A DNA stretch of 64,000 nucleotides from Frischella japonica (GCF_014489845.1 NZ_JABURY010000021.1:124001-188000), one strand, 5' to 3'; counted from the stretch's first letter, positions 1 through 12,295 are shown. A program made the numbers and translations. The notes: a model not told the origin generated them from the letters alone.

Positions 1-110
1 CATAACATTATGTATACATCACCTATTATAATGTTTTTTTTTCAAAAAAAAGAGTAACTAAAAGATTAAACAGTATTAGGATATTATAGTGTTATAAGTT
101 CTGATATAGA
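1..110. other. Intergenic edge, no gene seen
   Basis: No supported coding region. It holds a run of Ts followed by As around 31-50 and a TATAAT-like hexamer at 25-30. The minus-strand triplet at 1-3 reads ATG, so a gene could begin just left of the window, but nothing here proves it. Confidence 0.4.
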
Positions 111-138
111 AAAGGCTATATCATGAAATATAGCCTTT
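111..138 (-). terminator. Hairpin terminator after the small frameshifted gene
   Basis: A perfect 11-bp inverted repeat (111-121 with 128-138, 6-nt loop) lies 17 nt past the stop of the minus-strand reading frame ending at 155. The minus-strand tail after the stem is T-rich but short, so it is a moderate rather than strong intrinsic terminator. Confidence 0.5.
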
Positions 139-154
139 GAAGAAACAATAATAA

Positions 155-473
155 TTAATCTGTAGCTGAACCTTCGTAATATCGCTGATCACAGTCAATA
201 ATTAGTAATGTATAGTCATCGTAACGAGCAGAATACTTACTACATCTGATTTTTACACCTGATTCTTCTATACGATTTTCATCACATGAAATTACTTTTG
301 TATAGTCTTGTTTGTACTCAACAATACTTGATAACTTATCACAGATTAAAGTCGCTTTACCCCTTTTTTCAACAACGCGAAAAAGCAGCAGAACTCAGAA
401 ACGAATAATGCATAAATCCGCCAATTATATATCCAGTAGATACACGATCAAAAAATGATTTAAATTGTTTCAT
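155..473 (-). pseudogene. Small membrane-anchored protein, apparent 1-nt frameshift
   Basis: I do not recognise the family. Two minus-strand frames join into one plausible protein. The first runs from ATG at 473 (MKQFKSFFDRVSTGYIIGGF...) to about 396. The second continues from 394 (VLLLFRVVEKRGKATLICDK...) to the TAA at 155-157. Removing one base (the T at 395 on the given strand) gives a continuous reading of about 105 residues. It would have a single N-terminal membrane segment (about residues 14-32) and a soluble domain with four cysteines, as expected of a periplasmic or extracytoplasmic domain with disulfides. As given, the first frame stops at 369 and the second has no ATG, GTG or TTG start. 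The base could be a real inactivating insertion or a sequencing error. No clear Shine-Dalgarno precedes 473. A hairpin follows the stop at 111-138. Confidence 0.5.
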
Positions 474-595
474 ACAAATTAATTTGCTGACAGAAAATGT
501 AAACAAGTGTGTCTTTATATTTGCGATGTTCTCGGTTGATTTTGCGTAAGTATGATTTGTCAAACAAAAGAGAGTACAAGTAAGGTTATTTAGAA

Positions 596-615
596 AGTGG
601 GCAATAATGCCCACT
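596..615 (-). terminator. Terminator of proS
   Basis: Inverted repeat agtgggc (596-602) / gcccact (609-615) with a 6-nt loop, 8 nt beyond the proS stop. The minus-strand tail is T-rich (ttcta...). Confidence 0.65.
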
Positions 616-622
616 AGTTATT

Positions 623-2338
623 TTATCGACATTTGGTTTTGATAAAATCAACAATTTTAGTGATATTGATAATTTCTTTTTGATCACTGGATCGGTGTTT
701 ATATTCTACTTCACCATTCACTAAATTACGTTCACCAACCACAATAGTATGTGGAATGCCAATCAATTCCGCATCAGCAAACATCACGCCTGGGCGTTCT
801 TTGCGATCATCAAATAGTACATCAATTCCTGCTGCTTGCAATTGTGCATAAAGTTGCTCTGCCACTTGTTGTACTTGTTCAGATTTATGCATATTCATAG
901 GAATAATGGCAACATGAAATGGTGCAATAGCCTCTGGCCAAATGATACCGCGATCATCATGGCGTTGTTCGATTGCAGCGGCAACAATACGACTTACGCC
1001 AATACCGTAACACCCCATAATCATCACATGATTTTTACCGTCTTCACCTTGGACAGTTGCGTTCATGGCTTGTGAATATTTAGTGCCAAGTTGGAAAATA
1101 TGACCAACTTCAATACCACGTTTGATTTGTAGTGTACCTTTATTATCAGGGCTGATATCACCTTCCACAACATTGCGAATATCAGCTATGCGTGGTAGCG
1201 CTGTATCACGTTCCCAGTTGATATTAAAATAATGTTTATGATCGATATTGGCGCCGGCACTAAAGTCGCTCATTACTGCAACATCACGATCGATAATAAT
1301 TGGCATAGTTAAGTTAATTGGACCTAATGACCCAGGACCTGCATTAACCATAGCACGAATTTCTTCTTCAGTGGCAAATTCCAGTGGTGAAGCGACAATA
1401 TCTAATTTTTCGGCCTTTATTTCATTTAAAGTATGATCACCTCGAACCAATAAGGCAACTAATTGTTGTCCGCTTTCTTTGCTCGCTTTAACGATTAATG
1501 TTTTAACTGTTTTTTCAACCGGTAAATTAAATTGTTCGACTAATTCTTCGATAGTTTTCGCGTTTGGTGTATCAACCAATTCCATAGCTTTAGTCGGTTT
1601 TGGGCGGCTTTGTGTCGGTGCTAATGCTTGTGCCATTTCGATATTTGCCGCGTAATCGGATTCGGTTGAAAATACAATATCATCTTCACCACTATCGGCT
1701 AACACCTGAAATTCATGTGATGAACTGCCACCAATAGAGCCGGTATCGGCGCGTACTGCTCGGAAATCAAGACCAATACGGGTAAAAATAGCACTGTAAG
1801 CAGCATACATATCATCATAAGTTGTTTGCAATGATTCTTGTGATGTATGGAATGAGTAAGCGTCTTTCATAATAAACTCACGTGAACGCATTACCCCAAA
1901 ACGAGGACGAACTTCATCACGGAATTTTGTTTGAATTTGGTAAAAATTCAAGGGTAATTGTTTGTATGAACTCACTTCATTGCGGATTAAATCAGTAATG
2001 ACTTCCTCATGTGTTGGGCCTAACACAAAATCACGATCGCCACGATCTTTTATCCGCAATAATTCTGGACCATATTGTTCCCAACGACCGCTCTCTTGCC
2101 AAATATCAGCAGGTTGAACCACAGGCATTAATACTTCAATGGCTCCAGCTTTGTTCATCTCTTCTCGAACAATGTTTTCAACTTTTTTAAGTACACGATA
2201 ACCAGTGGGTAGCCAAGTATATAATCCGGCGGCAACTTTACGGATCATGCCGGCACGTAACATTAATTGATGACTAACCACTTCAGCATCTGCTGGGGTT
2301 TCTTTTAGCGTAGAAAGAAGATATTTACTGGTTCGCAT
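623..2338 (-). CDS. proS: Prolyl-tRNA synthetase
   Basis: Charges tRNA-Pro with proline in the cytoplasm. The 571-residue product has the length of the bacterial-type (editing-domain-containing) enzyme, 572 residues in E. coli. Class II motif 2 is visible around residues 138-154 ([17 protein letters not shown]). Motif 3 is around 443-459 ([17 protein letters not shown]). The insertion between them (about 220-400) is the YbaK-like domain that removes mischarged alanine. The anticodon-binding domain fills the last ~100 residues. The start [13 protein letters not shown] matches the enterobacterial N-terminus. The gene stands alone, divergent from sdaC. Its 5' leader carries a hairpin followed by Ts about 40 nt before the ATG (see 2378-2404). 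A terminator follows at 596-615. Confidence 0.97.
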   Translation of the reverse strand: MRTSKYLLSTLKETPADAEVVSHQLMLRAGMIRKVAAGLYTWLPTGYRVLKKVENIVREEMNKAGAIEVLMPVVQPADIWQESGRWEQYGPELLRIKDRGDRDFVLGPTHEEVITDLIRNEVSSYKQLPLNFYQIQTKFRDEVRPRFGVMRSREFIMKDAYSFHTSQESLQTTYDDMYAAYSAIFTRIGLDFRAVRADTGSIGGSSSHEFQVLADSGEDDIVFSTESDYAANIEMAQALAPTQSRPKPTKAMELVDTPNAKTIEELVEQFNLPVEKTVKTLIVKASKESGQQLVALLVRGDHTLNEIKAEKLDIVASPLEFATEEEIRAMVNAGPGSLGPINLTMPIIIDRDVAVMSDFSAGANIDHKHYFNINWERDTALPRIADIRNVVEGDISPDNKGTLQIKRGIEVGHIFQLGTKYSQAMNATVQGEDGKNHVMIMGCYGIGVSRIVAAAIEQRHDDRGIIWPEAIAPFHVAIIPMNMHKSEQVQQVAEQLYAQLQAAGIDVLFDDRKERPGVMFADAELIGIPHTIVVGERNLVNGEVEYKHRSSDQKEIINITKIVDFIKTKCR

Positions 2339-2728
2339 GAATTTATCCCAAAAAATTGATTTATAAATATGATAAAATGCTAGCTAGTTTAGCAGTAGCT
2401 AGCACAACACCAAAGTAATTTTATTATTAATTGATAATAAAAGATTACCTATAAAGTATCGCAATTATCTATGTGACAAGTTGAAAATACGCTTATCTAA
2501 TCAGAATTTGACTGAGTTACCTTTTACGGTATTTATGTTTAAATAAATGATTCCATCATAATAGAAAGCGATGATTGTGATACGCAATACAATATAAAAA
2601 TGAAATAATATTCAACAAATTGAATAATAACGATTTATTTAATTAAAAAAAATCACGTCATGATAAGTAAATTTTGTTATTATTCTTACCCATTTAAATA
2701 AGTAGGACAATTCAAAAATTAATTTACA
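2339..2728. other. Divergent regulatory region between proS and sdaC
   Basis: No gene is visible in these 390 bases. The proS side holds a leader hairpin (2378-2404). The remainder is very AT-rich and must contain the divergent promoters. I could not assign -35/-10 elements with confidence. TGTGATACGCAATACA at about 2576-2591 is only a half-good CRP-like site. Confidence 0.6.
2378..2404 (-). promoter_or_regulatory. Terminator-like hairpin in the proS leader
   Basis: Perfect 8-bp stem tgctagct (2378-2385) / agctagca (2397-2404) with an 11-nt loop. On the minus strand it is followed by TTTTATC, about 40 nt before the proS ATG. It could act as an attenuator if transcription starts upstream of it. 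Equally, the promoter may lie inside it. Confidence 0.35.
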
Positions 2729-4039
2729 ATGAATAACGAAACGATAACTCAAAAAAATGTTAATTATCAGAGTACAACTGATAATAAATTTCCTCGATGG
2801 CGAGCAAGTGATACTGTTTGGATGTTAAGTCTATATGGTACTGCTGTGGGGGCTGGTGTATTATTTCTTCCCATTAATGCTGGAGTCGGGGGCTTAATTC
2901 CATTACTGGTAATGTTGGTGCTTGCTTTTCCAATGACCTTCTTCGCTCACCAAGCATTATGCCGATTTGTATTGTCGGGAAAAAATAATGATAGTGATAT
3001 TACTGATGTGGTTGAACAAGCGTTTGGGCGAACAATTGGCGACGGAATTACCCTACTCTATTTTTTAGCGATATATCCCATTTTATTAGTTTACAGTGTT
3101 GGGGTGACCAATACCGTTGATAGCTTTATTGTCCATCAATTGGGTTTTTCATCACCGCCACGCATATTATTGTCATTTATACTACTGGCAATTTTGATGT
3201 CGATTGTCCACTTTGGCGAAAATTTAATTGTTAAGGTTATGTCTGTTTTGGTATTTCCCTTTCTGACTGTATTAATGGCATTTGCATTATTTTTAATTCC
3301 GGAATGGAATATGGCAATATTTGATAATTTTTCTTGGTCAGGTAATGTAACTAACCAAACTCAGAGTATTTGGCTAACTTTATGGTTAGTGATTCCAGTT
3401 ATGGTTTTTGCATTTAATCATTCGGCAATTATTTCATCTTTAGCCGTGGCTAAACGTCAGGAATATGGTGATCAATTTGCTGAAGCAAAATGTACACGAA
3501 TTATTGCTATGAGTAATGTGATGATGGTGGTGACGGTGATGTTTTTTGTGTTTAGCTGTGTATTATGTCTAACACCAGCTGAACTATTGGAGGCCAAGGC
3601 GCAAAATATCTCAATATTATCTTATTTAGCCAACCGATTTAATTCACCGCTTATTGAATATGTGGCTCCGCCTATAGCTTTAGTGGCAATGTCTAAATCA
3701 TTTTTAGGTCATTATTTAGGTGCTAGAGAAGGCTTTAATGGGGTTGTTACTAAAGCATTACGATACAAAAACATTAGTATTATGCCCAAACGATTAAATA
3801 ATATAACCGCGATTTTTATGTTTCTAACAACTTGGATTGTTGCGACGTTTAATCCTAGTATTTTAACCTTGATTGAGTCACTTGGTGGTCCTGTACAAGC
3901 GATATTACTCTTTATCTTACCGATGTATGCGATTCATAAATTACCAGCATTAGCTAACTATCGCGGAAGATTAAGTAACTTATTTATTGTGATAACAGGA
4001 TTAATTGCAATTTCAGCCACGTTATATGGTTTAATGTAA
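2729..4039 (+). CDS. sdaC: Serine/proton symporter SdaC
   Basis: Inner-membrane serine uptake carrier of the hydroxy/aromatic amino acid permease (HAAAP) family. The 436-residue protein follows E. coli SdaC (429 residues) closely throughout. Recognisable blocks are WMLSLYGTAVGAGVLFLPIN near the N-terminus, AFPMTFFAHQALCRFVLSGK, the IYPILLVYSVGVTNTV segment and KSFLGHYLGAREGFNG near residue 330. About eleven hydrophobic membrane segments can be counted after a polar ~30-residue N-terminus. It lies 79 nt upstream of an L-serine dehydratase gene on the same strand, an arrangement known from enterobacterial sdaCB. The pair therefore forms a serine import and catabolism unit. Confidence 0.93.
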   Translation: MNNETITQKNVNYQSTTDNKFPRWRASDTVWMLSLYGTAVGAGVLFLPINAGVGGLIPLLVMLVLAFPMTFFAHQALCRFVLSGKNNDSDITDVVEQAFGRTIGDGITLLYFLAIYPILLVYSVGVTNTVDSFIVHQLGFSSPPRILLSFILLAILMSIVHFGENLIVKVMSVLVFPFLTVLMAFALFLIPEWNMAIFDNFSWSGNVTNQTQSIWLTLWLVIPVMVFAFNHSAIISSLAVAKRQEYGDQFAEAKCTRIIAMSNVMMVVTVMFFVFSCVLCLTPAELLEAKAQNISILSYLANRFNSPLIEYVAPPIALVAMSKSFLGHYLGAREGFNGVVTKALRYKNISIMPKRLNNITAIFMFLTTWIVATFNPSILTLIESLGGPVQAILLFILPMYAIHKLPALANYRGRLSNLFIVITGLIAISATLYGLM

Positions 4040-4118
4040 TTTAACATGATCATGTGTTGGATAAACAGTTGAGATTGATTATCGAAAGATCATAGTTCGA
4101 TATGTGAAGGAGTGAGTA

Positions 4119-5486
4119 TTGAGCTCAATATTTGAAATATTTAAAATTGGTATTGGTCCATCGAGTTCGCATACTGTTGGACCAATGCAAGCGGGTAAAT
4201 TATTTATTGATCAACTGATTGATACTAATTTACTACCAACAGTAACCACTATTGTTGCTGATGTGTATGGATCGTTATCTCTAACTGGTAAAGGTCACCA
4301 AACTGATATTGCAATTATTATGGGGTTAGCCGGTAATCAACCTGATTCGGTGGATATAGATGAAATCCCTAGCTTTATTGAAAAAGTAAGTAACAGTGGT
4401 CGTTTACCGATTTATCAAGGTGACTATGAAATCGATTTTCCGTTAACACAATGTATGCGGTTTCATAATGAATTTTTACCATTACATGAAAATGGTATGA
4501 CATTAACCGCTTATCAGGGGCCAGCCGTCTTATTACAAAAAACTTATTATTCGGTGGGTGGTGGAAAAATTGTTGCTGAACAGGATTTTGGCCGGGTTGA
4601 GTCGGCTAAAACTCTGTTACCGTATCCTTTTTCCAGTGCGGAAAAGTTATTGCAATATTGCCATGAACATGCGTTGTCTATTTCCACTATAGTATTAAAA
4701 AATGAGCTCAGCTATCATTGTTATGCTGACATTGAAGCTTATTTTTTACGGGTAGGTAAAACTATGCAAGACTGCATAGAGCGAGGTATTCATCGTGAAG
4801 GCTTATTACCCGGTTCATTAAAAGTACCACGTCGAGCATATGCATTATACCGACAGTTAATCGCTTCCTCACAAATGATGATCACAGATCCTATGATAGT
4901 GATTGATTGGGTGAATATGTTTGCGTTAGCTGTTAGTGAAGAAAATGCTGCCGGTGGTCGGGTAGTTACTGCACCAACCAATGGCGCCTGTGGGATTATT
5001 CCTGCAATCTTGGCATATTACGATAAATTTGTGACCCCATTAACCCCAGATAGTTATGTGCGTTTTTTTCTAACTTGTGGAGCAATTGGCCAACTTTATC
5101 AAACCAATGCTTCGATTTCTGGCGCTGAGGTAGGCTGTCAAGGGGAAGTGGGGGTGGCTTGCTCGATGGCAGCAGCAGGATTGGCCGAATTACTTGGTGG
5201 TAATCCTGAGCAAGTGTGTATCGCTGCAGAAATTGCCATGGAACATAATTTAGGACTAACATGTGATCCCGTCGGCGGACAAGTACAAGTTCCGTGCATT
5301 GAACGCAATGCTATTGCTGCAGTAAAAGCCATTAATGCTACCCGTATGGCGTTACGTCGTACTACTGCAGCGAAAGTTTCGCTCGATAAAGTAATTGAAA
5401 CCATGTACAAAACAGGGCGTGATATGAATGCTAAATATCGAGAAACATCGCGTGGAGGATTAGCTATCACCATAAAATGTGAGTAA
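4119..5486 (+). CDS. sdaA: L-serine dehydratase, iron-sulfur type
   Basis: Deaminates L-serine to pyruvate and ammonia using a [4Fe-4S] cluster. The 455 residues match the single-chain SdaA/SdaB enzymes. The N-terminal FKIGIGPSSSHTVGPM signature is at about residues 7-22. Conserved cysteine-bearing segments include NGACGIIPA, the CQGEVGVACSMAAAGLAELLGG block and CDPVGGQVQVPC. The start is a TTG at 4119 preceded by GAAGGAG (4106-4112) with 6-nt spacing, giving MSSIFEIFKIGIG. The gene follows sdaC, so imported serine would feed directly to pyruvate. Whether this is the orthologue of sdaA or sdaB cannot be settled by eye; the operon position is that of sdaB. Confidence 0.93.
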   Translation: MSSIFEIFKIGIGPSSSHTVGPMQAGKLFIDQLIDTNLLPTVTTIVADVYGSLSLTGKGHQTDIAIIMGLAGNQPDSVDIDEIPSFIEKVSNSGRLPIYQGDYEIDFPLTQCMRFHNEFLPLHENGMTLTAYQGPAVLLQKTYYSVGGGKIVAEQDFGRVESAKTLLPYPFSSAEKLLQYCHEHALSISTIVLKNELSYHCYADIEAYFLRVGKTMQDCIERGIHREGLLPGSLKVPRRAYALYRQLIASSQMMITDPMIVIDWVNMFALAVSEENAAGGRVVTAPTNGACGIIPAILAYYDKFVTPLTPDSYVRFFLTCGAIGQLYQTNASISGAEVGCQGEVGVACSMAAAGLAELLGGNPEQVCIAAEIAMEHNLGLTCDPVGGQVQVPCIERNAIAAVKAINATRMALRRTTAAKVSLDKVIETMYKTGRDMNAKYRETSRGGLAITIKCE

Positions 5487-5500
5487 TCACTAATAAATTT

Positions 5501-5524
5501 AAGCTCGGTAAAGTGCTTTTTTAG
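5501..5524 (+). terminator. Possible terminator after sdaA
   Basis: Weak stem aagctc/gtgctt with one mismatch and a 6-nt loop, followed directly by a T run (5517-5522). It lies 15 nt after the sdaA stop. Confidence 0.4.
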
Positions 5525-5669
5525 AACATCTCTGTCGTTGTTTTGTTTCCATACTATTGCCTAGGAGAAATCCTTATAATGATAAATTAATAACCGCAGA
5601 AGATTATCTCAAACCGTGTGGATTTAATGTTATAATAAATAAATTTTTATTGGTTAATAATACAAAGTT

Positions 5670-8600
5670 ATGTCAGATCCTAAGTTTATTCATCTCCATG
5701 TTCATAGTGATTTTTCCATGATTGATGGCATGGCTAAAATCGATGTTTTAGTCAAGCAAGCCGTTGCGATGAATATGCCGGCGATTGCAATTACTGATTT
5801 TTCTAACCTATGTGGATTAGTTAAATTTTATGGTAGTGCTTTATCAAAAGGATTAAAACCCATTATTGGTGCTGATCTGAAAATTCGTGATGAAGAGTTG
5901 GATGAATTTTATGATATTACGGTATTAGCAGCCAATAATGAAGGTTATCATAACTTAACATTATTAATTTCAAAAGCCTACCAACGTGGCTATATCAATG
6001 ATGGTCCGGTAGTTGATAAACAGTGGCTTATTGATCACAAAACAGGTTTAATTCTATTAGTCAGTTATCATAGTGATATTGGTTTTGGTGTAATTCGTGC
6101 CAATCAAGCCATTGTGACTCGGGCAATCGAATTTTATCAAAGCCATTTTGCTGATGCTTGTTATTTAGAACTCATCCGTACCGGAAGAGAAAATGAAGAG
6201 TTATTTATAAAACAAGCACTTAAATTGGCTGAACAGTACGATTTACCTGTTGTGGCAAGTAATGATGTTCGATTTATTTCTGCCAGCGATTTTGAAGCCC
6301 ATGAAATTCGAGTTGCTATTCATGATGGCGACACCTTAGATGATCCAAAGCGTCCTAAAAAATATTCAGCGCAGCAATATTTCCGTAGTGAAGCTGAAAT
6401 GATTGAACTGTTTTCTGACATTCCAGAATCCTTAATTAATAGTGTTGAAATCGCTAAACGTTGTAATGTTTCAATTCGATTAGGTGAATATTTTCTTCCC
6501 CAATTCCCTACTGGTGAAATGAGTACCGAAGATTTTCTGGTACATAAAGCCAAGCAAGGTCTTGAAGAACGGTTAGCTTTTTTGTTTCCAGATCCACTAG
6601 TTCGTAAAGAACGCCGTCCAGAATATGATGAACGGTTAGCTATTGAATTATCTGTTATCAATCAAATGGGATTCCCAGGTTACTTTTTGATTGTGATGGA
6701 ATTTATTCAATGGTCGAAAGATAACGCCGTCCCAGTTGGTCCAGGACGCGGATCGGGGGCCGGCTCATTAGTGGCGTATGCATTAAAAATTACCGATCTT
6801 GATCCATTAGCATTTGACTTACTATTTGAACGTTTTTTAAATCCAGAACGTGTTTCAATGCCAGATTTTGATGTTGATTTTTGCATGGATAAACGTGATT
6901 TAGTTATTGAGCATGTAGCAGAAATGTACGGTCGTGATGCAGTATCTCAAATTATTACATTTGGTACCATGGCCGCGAAAGCAGTAATCCGTGATGTGGG
7001 GCGAGTATTGGGTCATCCCTATGGTTTTGTTGACCGCATTTCCAAATTAGTTCCCCCGGATCCTGGTATGACACTGGCTAAAGCTTTTGACGCCGAACCG
7101 CGTTTAAAAGAACTCTATAATGATAATGAAGATGTTAAAGGACTCATTGACATTGCTCGCCAATTAGAAGGGGTAACGCGAAATGCCGGCAAGCATGCTG
7201 GAGGGGTAGTGATTTCACCTACTAAAATTACTGACTTTGCACCGATTTATTGTGATTCAGAGGGACATCATCCGGTTACCCAATTCGATAAAAATGATGT
7301 TGAATATGCTGGGCTAGTTAAATTCGACTTCTTAGGTTTAAGAACATTAACGATTATTGATTGGGCATTAGCGATGATTAATGAGCGTATGCAACGTGAG
7401 GGTAAACCGTTAGTTGACATTAATCGTATTTCGTTAGATGACCAAGCATCATTTGAATTATTACTCAAAGCTGAAACAACAGCAGTATTCCAGTTAGAAT
7501 CACGCGGTATGAAAGATCTTATTCGTCGCTTAAAACCAGACTGTTTTGAAGATATGATCGCGTTAGTGGCACTGTTTCGACCGGGTCCGCTACAATCTGG
7601 CATGGTAGATAACTTTATAGATCGTAAGCATGGACGGGAAGAAGTCTCTTATCCTGACAGCCAATATCAGCATGAATCATTAAAACCAATTTTAGAACCA
7701 ACCTATGGCATAATTCTGTACCAAGAACAAGTAATGCAAATTGCTCAGACGTTAGCCGGTTATACCTTAGGTGGTGCAGATTTATTACGCCGCGCCATGG
7801 GTAAAAAGAAACCGGAAGAAATGGCAAAACAGCGTTCGGTATTCAAAGAAGGGGCTGAAAAACAAGGAGTAAATGGCGAATTATCAATGAAAATCTTTGA
7901 TCTAGTTGAAAAATTTGCTGGTTACGGCTTTAATAAATCGCATTCTGCAGCATATGCTTTAGTCTCTTATCAAACATTATGGCTTAAAACCCATTATCCT
8001 GCCGAATTCATGGCAGCTGTGATGACGGCTGATATGGATAATACTGATAAAATTGTTGGCTTAGTGGATGAATGTTTAAGAATGGGTATTAAAGTTAATC
8101 CACCCGATATTAATAGTGGTTTATACCACTTTCATGTCAATGATAAAGGTGAGATAGTATACGGTATTGGTGCAATTAAAGGTGTTGGTGAAGGTCCTAT
8201 TGAAGCTATTGTTGAAGCACGTAATAACCAAGGTAAGCAAGGTTACTTTAAAAATATATTTGAATTATGCGCCAAAACTGATATTAAGAAGCTCAATCGT
8301 CGGGTATTAGAAAAACTCACTATGGCAGGTGCATTTGATAAAATAGGCCCACATCGTGCAGCAATATTGCACAGTATTAATGATGCGATACAGGCGGCTG
8401 ATCAACATGCTAAAGCACAAGATATTGGTCAGGAAGATATGTTTGGTGTATTAGCCGAAGAACCTGAACAAGTAGAACGAGCTTATAGTAGTGTTGCCCA
8501 AATGCCAGAACAAGTATTACTTGAGGGGGAACGTGAAGCTTTAGGATTGTATCTAACTGGGCATCCTGTCACCCAATACCTTAAAGAATTAAGTCGTTAT

Positions 8601-9155
8601 ACCAATGGTGCGCGGATCAGTGAAGCAAATCCTACCGGATGGGGAAAAATGGCAACATTTGCTGGATTAGTGATTTCGGCTCGTATTCGGTTAACGAAAA
8701 AAGGCAATCGCATCGGTTTATTTACCTTAGACGATCGTTCAGGTCGTATTGAAGTCATGGTGTTTGGTGAAACATTAGAAAAATTTGAACATCATCTGGT
8801 ACAAGATAAAATTTTGATAGTATCCGGGCAAGTCAGTGTTGATGATTTTAATGGTGGCTTCAAGCTTACAGCCAGAGAAATTGTAGAACTGAGCGAAGCA
8901 CGTGAAAAATATGTAAAAGGACTTAGTCTTTCTTTACAAGACACTGAAGTGAATCCATTTTTCTTACAACAGTTACAAAAAATATTTGAACCACATCGCA
9001 ATGGCACAATTCCAGTTAATGTCTATTATCAAACCGATCAAGCCAGAGCACGTATCCAATTTGGTACAACTTGGCGCGTGACACCAACTGATAATTTACT
9101 GATTAGTTTAAAAACGTTACTCGGTAATGAACGCGTGGAATTGGAGTTTGATTAA
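5670..9155 (+). CDS. dnaE: DNA polymerase III alpha subunit
   Basis: Catalytic subunit of the replicative polymerase. At 1161 residues it has essentially the E. coli length (1160). The PHP domain opens with [10 protein letters not shown] at residues 8-17. The polymerase active site shows the paired aspartates in [13 protein letters not shown] (about 397-409) and the third in [11 protein letters not shown] (about 549-559). A helix-hairpin-helix region follows. The beta-clamp binding motif is clear as QEDMFG at about 919-924. The OB-fold is at roughly 990-1070 ([20 protein letters not shown]...). It starts at ATG 5670 with little visible Shine-Dalgarno. accA lies downstream on the same strand, the usual enterobacterial neighbour, although a 256-nt gap here suggests accA has its own promoter. 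Confidence 0.98.
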   Translation: MSDPKFIHLHVHSDFSMIDGMAKIDVLVKQAVAMNMPAIAITDFSNLCGLVKFYGSALSKGLKPIIGADLKIRDEELDEFYDITVLAANNEGYHNLTLLISKAYQRGYINDGPVVDKQWLIDHKTGLILLVSYHSDIGFGVIRANQAIVTRAIEFYQSHFADACYLELIRTGRENEELFIKQALKLAEQYDLPVVASNDVRFISASDFEAHEIRVAIHDGDTLDDPKRPKKYSAQQYFRSEAEMIELFSDIPESLINSVEIAKRCNVSIRLGEYFLPQFPTGEMSTEDFLVHKAKQGLEERLAFLFPDPLVRKERRPEYDERLAIELSVINQMGFPGYFLIVMEFIQWSKDNAVPVGPGRGSGAGSLVAYALKITDLDPLAFDLLFERFLNPERVSMPDFDVDFCMDKRDLVIEHVAEMYGRDAVSQIITFGTMAAKAVIRDVGRVLGHPYGFVDRISKLVPPDPGMTLAKAFDAEPRLKELYNDNEDVKGLIDIARQLEGVTRNAGKHAGGVVISPTKITDFAPIYCDSEGHHPVTQFDKNDVEYAGLVKFDFLGLRTLTIIDWALAMINERMQREGKPLVDINRISLDDQASFELLLKAETTAVFQLESRGMKDLIRRLKPDCFEDMIALVALFRPGPLQSGMVDNFIDRKHGREEVSYPDSQYQHESLKPILEPTYGIILYQEQVMQIAQTLAGYTLGGADLLRRAMGKKKPEEMAKQRSVFKEGAEKQGVNGELSMKIFDLVEKFAGYGFNKSHSAAYALVSYQTLWLKTHYPAEFMAAVMTADMDNTDKIVGLVDECLRMGIKVNPPDINSGLYHFHVNDKGEIVYGIGAIKGVGEGPIEAIVEARNNQGKQGYFKNIFELCAKTDIKKLNRRVLEKLTMAGAFDKIGPHRAAILHSINDAIQAADQHAKAQDIGQEDMFGVLAEEPEQVERAYSSVAQMPEQVLLEGEREALGLYLTGHPVTQYLKELSRYTNGARISEANPTGWGKMATFAGLVISARIRLTKKGNRIGLFTLDDRSGRIEVMVFGETLEKFEHHLVQDKILIVSGQVSVDDFNGGFKLTAREIVELSEAREKYVKGLSLSLQDTEVNPFFLQQLQKIFEPHRNGTIPVNVYYQTDQARARIQFGTTWRVTPTDNLLISLKTLLGNERVELEFD

Positions 9156-9411
9156 TTAAAAAGCACCCTATTTTATAGGATAACATATTGGTATATAAAC
9201 AATAAATTTGGTAAAAAAATAAGATTAATCATTAAATATCTAGCGATCTGTACCCAATACATAGTAGAATTAACGGAAATTTTAATAACTACCATTTAGT
9301 TTATTGATGCAAATCAGCTAATATTATTAATCGTACAATGATGTTAACTATTTTATTTAAATTAACTTATTGAAGAATAAACTTGAATAAGAGGCCATAA
9401 GTTGGACTATT

Positions 9412-10371
9412 ATGAATAATTTTTTAGATTTTGAAAAACCAATTGCTGAATTAGAAGCTAAAATTGATTCCTTAAAGAATATGAATTCAGAGGAAGTACA
9501 ACTGGATATCAATCTTGATGAAGAAATAAAACAGCTTAATAAAAAAAATCAGGAATTAACCAAAAAAATCTTTTCTAATTTAACCCCATGGCAGATTGCT
9601 CAATTAGCACGTCATCCAAATCGACCTTATACACTGGATTATATTAATGAGATTTTTACCGATTTTGATGAATTGCATGGTGATCGCGCTTTTGCTGATG
9701 ATAAAGCGATTGTCGGCGGCATTGCCCGTATAGATGAACGCCCGGTTATGGTTATTGGCCATCAAAAAGGGCGTGAAACTAAAGCAAAAATTTATCGAAA
9801 TTTTGGAATGCCAGCTCCAGAAGGTTATCGTAAAGCTTTAAGATTAATGGAGCTTGCCGAACGCTTCAAACTCCCTATTATCACATTTATCGATACCCCA
9901 GGAGCTTATCCAGGAATTGGTGCAGAAGAGCGTGGTCAAGCTGAAGCGATAGCCCGCAATTTACGTGAAATGTCGCGCCTAAAAGTACCAACAATTTGTA
10001 CGGTGATTGGTGAGGGTGGTTCTGGAGGTGCATTAGCATTAGGTGTCGGCGATAAAGTGAATATGTTACAGTATAGTACCTATTCAGTTATTTCGCCTGA
10101 AGGCTGTGCGTCTATTTTATGGAAAAGTGCTGACAAAGCATCATTAGCCGCCGAAGCGATGAATATGACATCTGACAAATTATTGAAGTTAAATCTTATT
10201 GATGCGATTGTTGAAGAACCGCTCGGGGGTGCTCATCGTGATTATATTGCAATAGCGCAATCATTAAAACAACGATTAATTAGTGATCTTGATGAATTAA
10301 CTGAAATGGAATTACCAGCTCTACATGAGAGACGTTTCCAACGTTTAATGAACTATGGTTATGTTAGATAA
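9412..10371 (+). CDS. accA: Acetyl-CoA carboxylase carboxyltransferase alpha subunit
   Basis: Alpha half of the AccAD carboxyltransferase, which moves the carboxyl group from biotin to acetyl-CoA in the first step of fatty acid synthesis. The 319-residue product has the E. coli length. It starts [21 protein letters not shown], with the characteristic coiled N-terminal helix. The crotonase-fold core contains [19 protein letters not shown] and [17 protein letters not shown]. It lies downstream of dnaE and 30 nt upstream of dgkA, so acyl-chain and membrane-lipid metabolism genes sit together. The biotin carboxylase partners accB and accC are also in this window, 41 kb away. Confidence 0.97.
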   Translation: MNNFLDFEKPIAELEAKIDSLKNMNSEEVQLDINLDEEIKQLNKKNQELTKKIFSNLTPWQIAQLARHPNRPYTLDYINEIFTDFDELHGDRAFADDKAIVGGIARIDERPVMVIGHQKGRETKAKIYRNFGMPAPEGYRKALRLMELAERFKLPIITFIDTPGAYPGIGAEERGQAEAIARNLREMSRLKVPTICTVIGEGGSGGALALGVGDKVNMLQYSTYSVISPEGCASILWKSADKASLAAEAMNMTSDKLLKLNLIDAIVEEPLGGAHRDYIAIAQSLKQRLISDLDELTEMELPALHERRFQRLMNYGYVR

Positions 10372-10401
10372 TAATAAATAATAAATAAGTGAATAATTAT
10401 A

Positions 10402-10770
10402 ATGACAAAACTAAAAGGTATGAGACGAATTATTAATGCAGGAAAATATTCGATTCAAGGATTAAAATCCGCATTTATCAATGAAACTGCATTTCGCCAA
10501 GAATGTTATCTGCTTATCGTTGCCAATATAATCGTGATGTTAACGGATTTTTCGATATTTGAACGCATTATATTACTTGGCTCAGTAGGGTTTATTCTGA
10601 TTGTAGAATTGATTAACAGTGCTATTGAATGTGTCGTTGATCGTATTAGTTTTGAGCATCATGAACTGTCAGGTAGAGCTAAAGATTACGGTTCAGCAGC
10701 GGTATTGTTATCAATTCTCTTAGCTGCCATTTTATGGATTTATTTGTTTGCTTGTCATTATTTGCCTTAG
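10402..10770 (+). CDS. dgkA: Diacylglycerol kinase
   Basis: Small integral membrane kinase that recycles diacylglycerol to phosphatidic acid. Its 122 residues match the E. coli size. The catalytic signature NSAIECVVDRISFEHHELSGRAKDYGSAAV is recognisable at about residues 72-101, followed by the third membrane helix. Two further hydrophobic helices lie before it. The gene is 30 nt behind accA and may be co-transcribed with it. No clear intrinsic terminator follows directly. A GC-rich hairpin at 10850-10874 lies 80 nt downstream, within a repeat. Confidence 0.95.
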   Translation: MTKLKGMRRIINAGKYSIQGLKSAFINETAFRQECYLLIVANIIVMLTDFSIFERIILLGSVGFILIVELINSAIECVVDRISFEHHELSGRAKDYGSAAVLLSILLAAILWIYLFACHYLP

Positions 10771-10810
10771 TTGCTTATTAGGTAAAGAGCGATAGGTAAG
10801 GCAGTAATGA

Positions 10811-10864
10811 CAAAATGCCATATTTAACACACTACCTATGTCAGAATCGAGGGCTGGTGGGCCT
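10811..10864 (+). repeat. Diverged dispersed repeat, copy A
   Basis: Aligned without gaps, the first 50 bases agree with 13676-13725 at 38 positions. The shared core includes CAAAATGC and ATATTTAACA. The downstream part of this copy folds into a GC-rich hairpin (10850-10857 with 10867-10874) that the other copy lacks. It lies between the convergent genes dgkA and argD. Its nature is unknown; a decayed mobile-element end or a non-coding element are both possible. Confidence 0.55.
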
Positions 10865-11013
10865 AGCCGGCCCTACGTAACTGAAAGCAGGAGAGTGATG
10901 TTTTTCGTTTAAAATTATTGGATCGCCTAAACATCATTAACCGTATATTGCGTTGTTGCTTGAAAAGTACAACGCCAATTAGGGTAATCGAAAGAGCAAC
11001 TTGCACACCATCG

Positions 11014-12246
<1,233 letters not shown>

Positions 12247-12295
12247 CTAAAATGTTTATTGGTTTTTGTTAATATTTTAAACGAAAATTGGTCAC

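Noticed and set aside
369-614. An 81-codon minus-strand reading frame beginning in the proS terminator
   Set aside because: Its first part starts with GTG inside the terminator hairpin and shows no protein character. Only the part from 473 onward looks coding and is described as part of the frameshifted gene.
2576-2591. CRP-like site before sdaC (TGTGATACGCAATACA)
   Set aside because: Only one half-site is good; this level of match is expected by chance in AT-rich DNA.
9304-9317. FNR-like site before accA (TTGAT-N4-ATCAG)
   Set aside because: Nine of ten positions match, but a few such matches are expected by chance in 64 kb and accA is not an expected FNR target.
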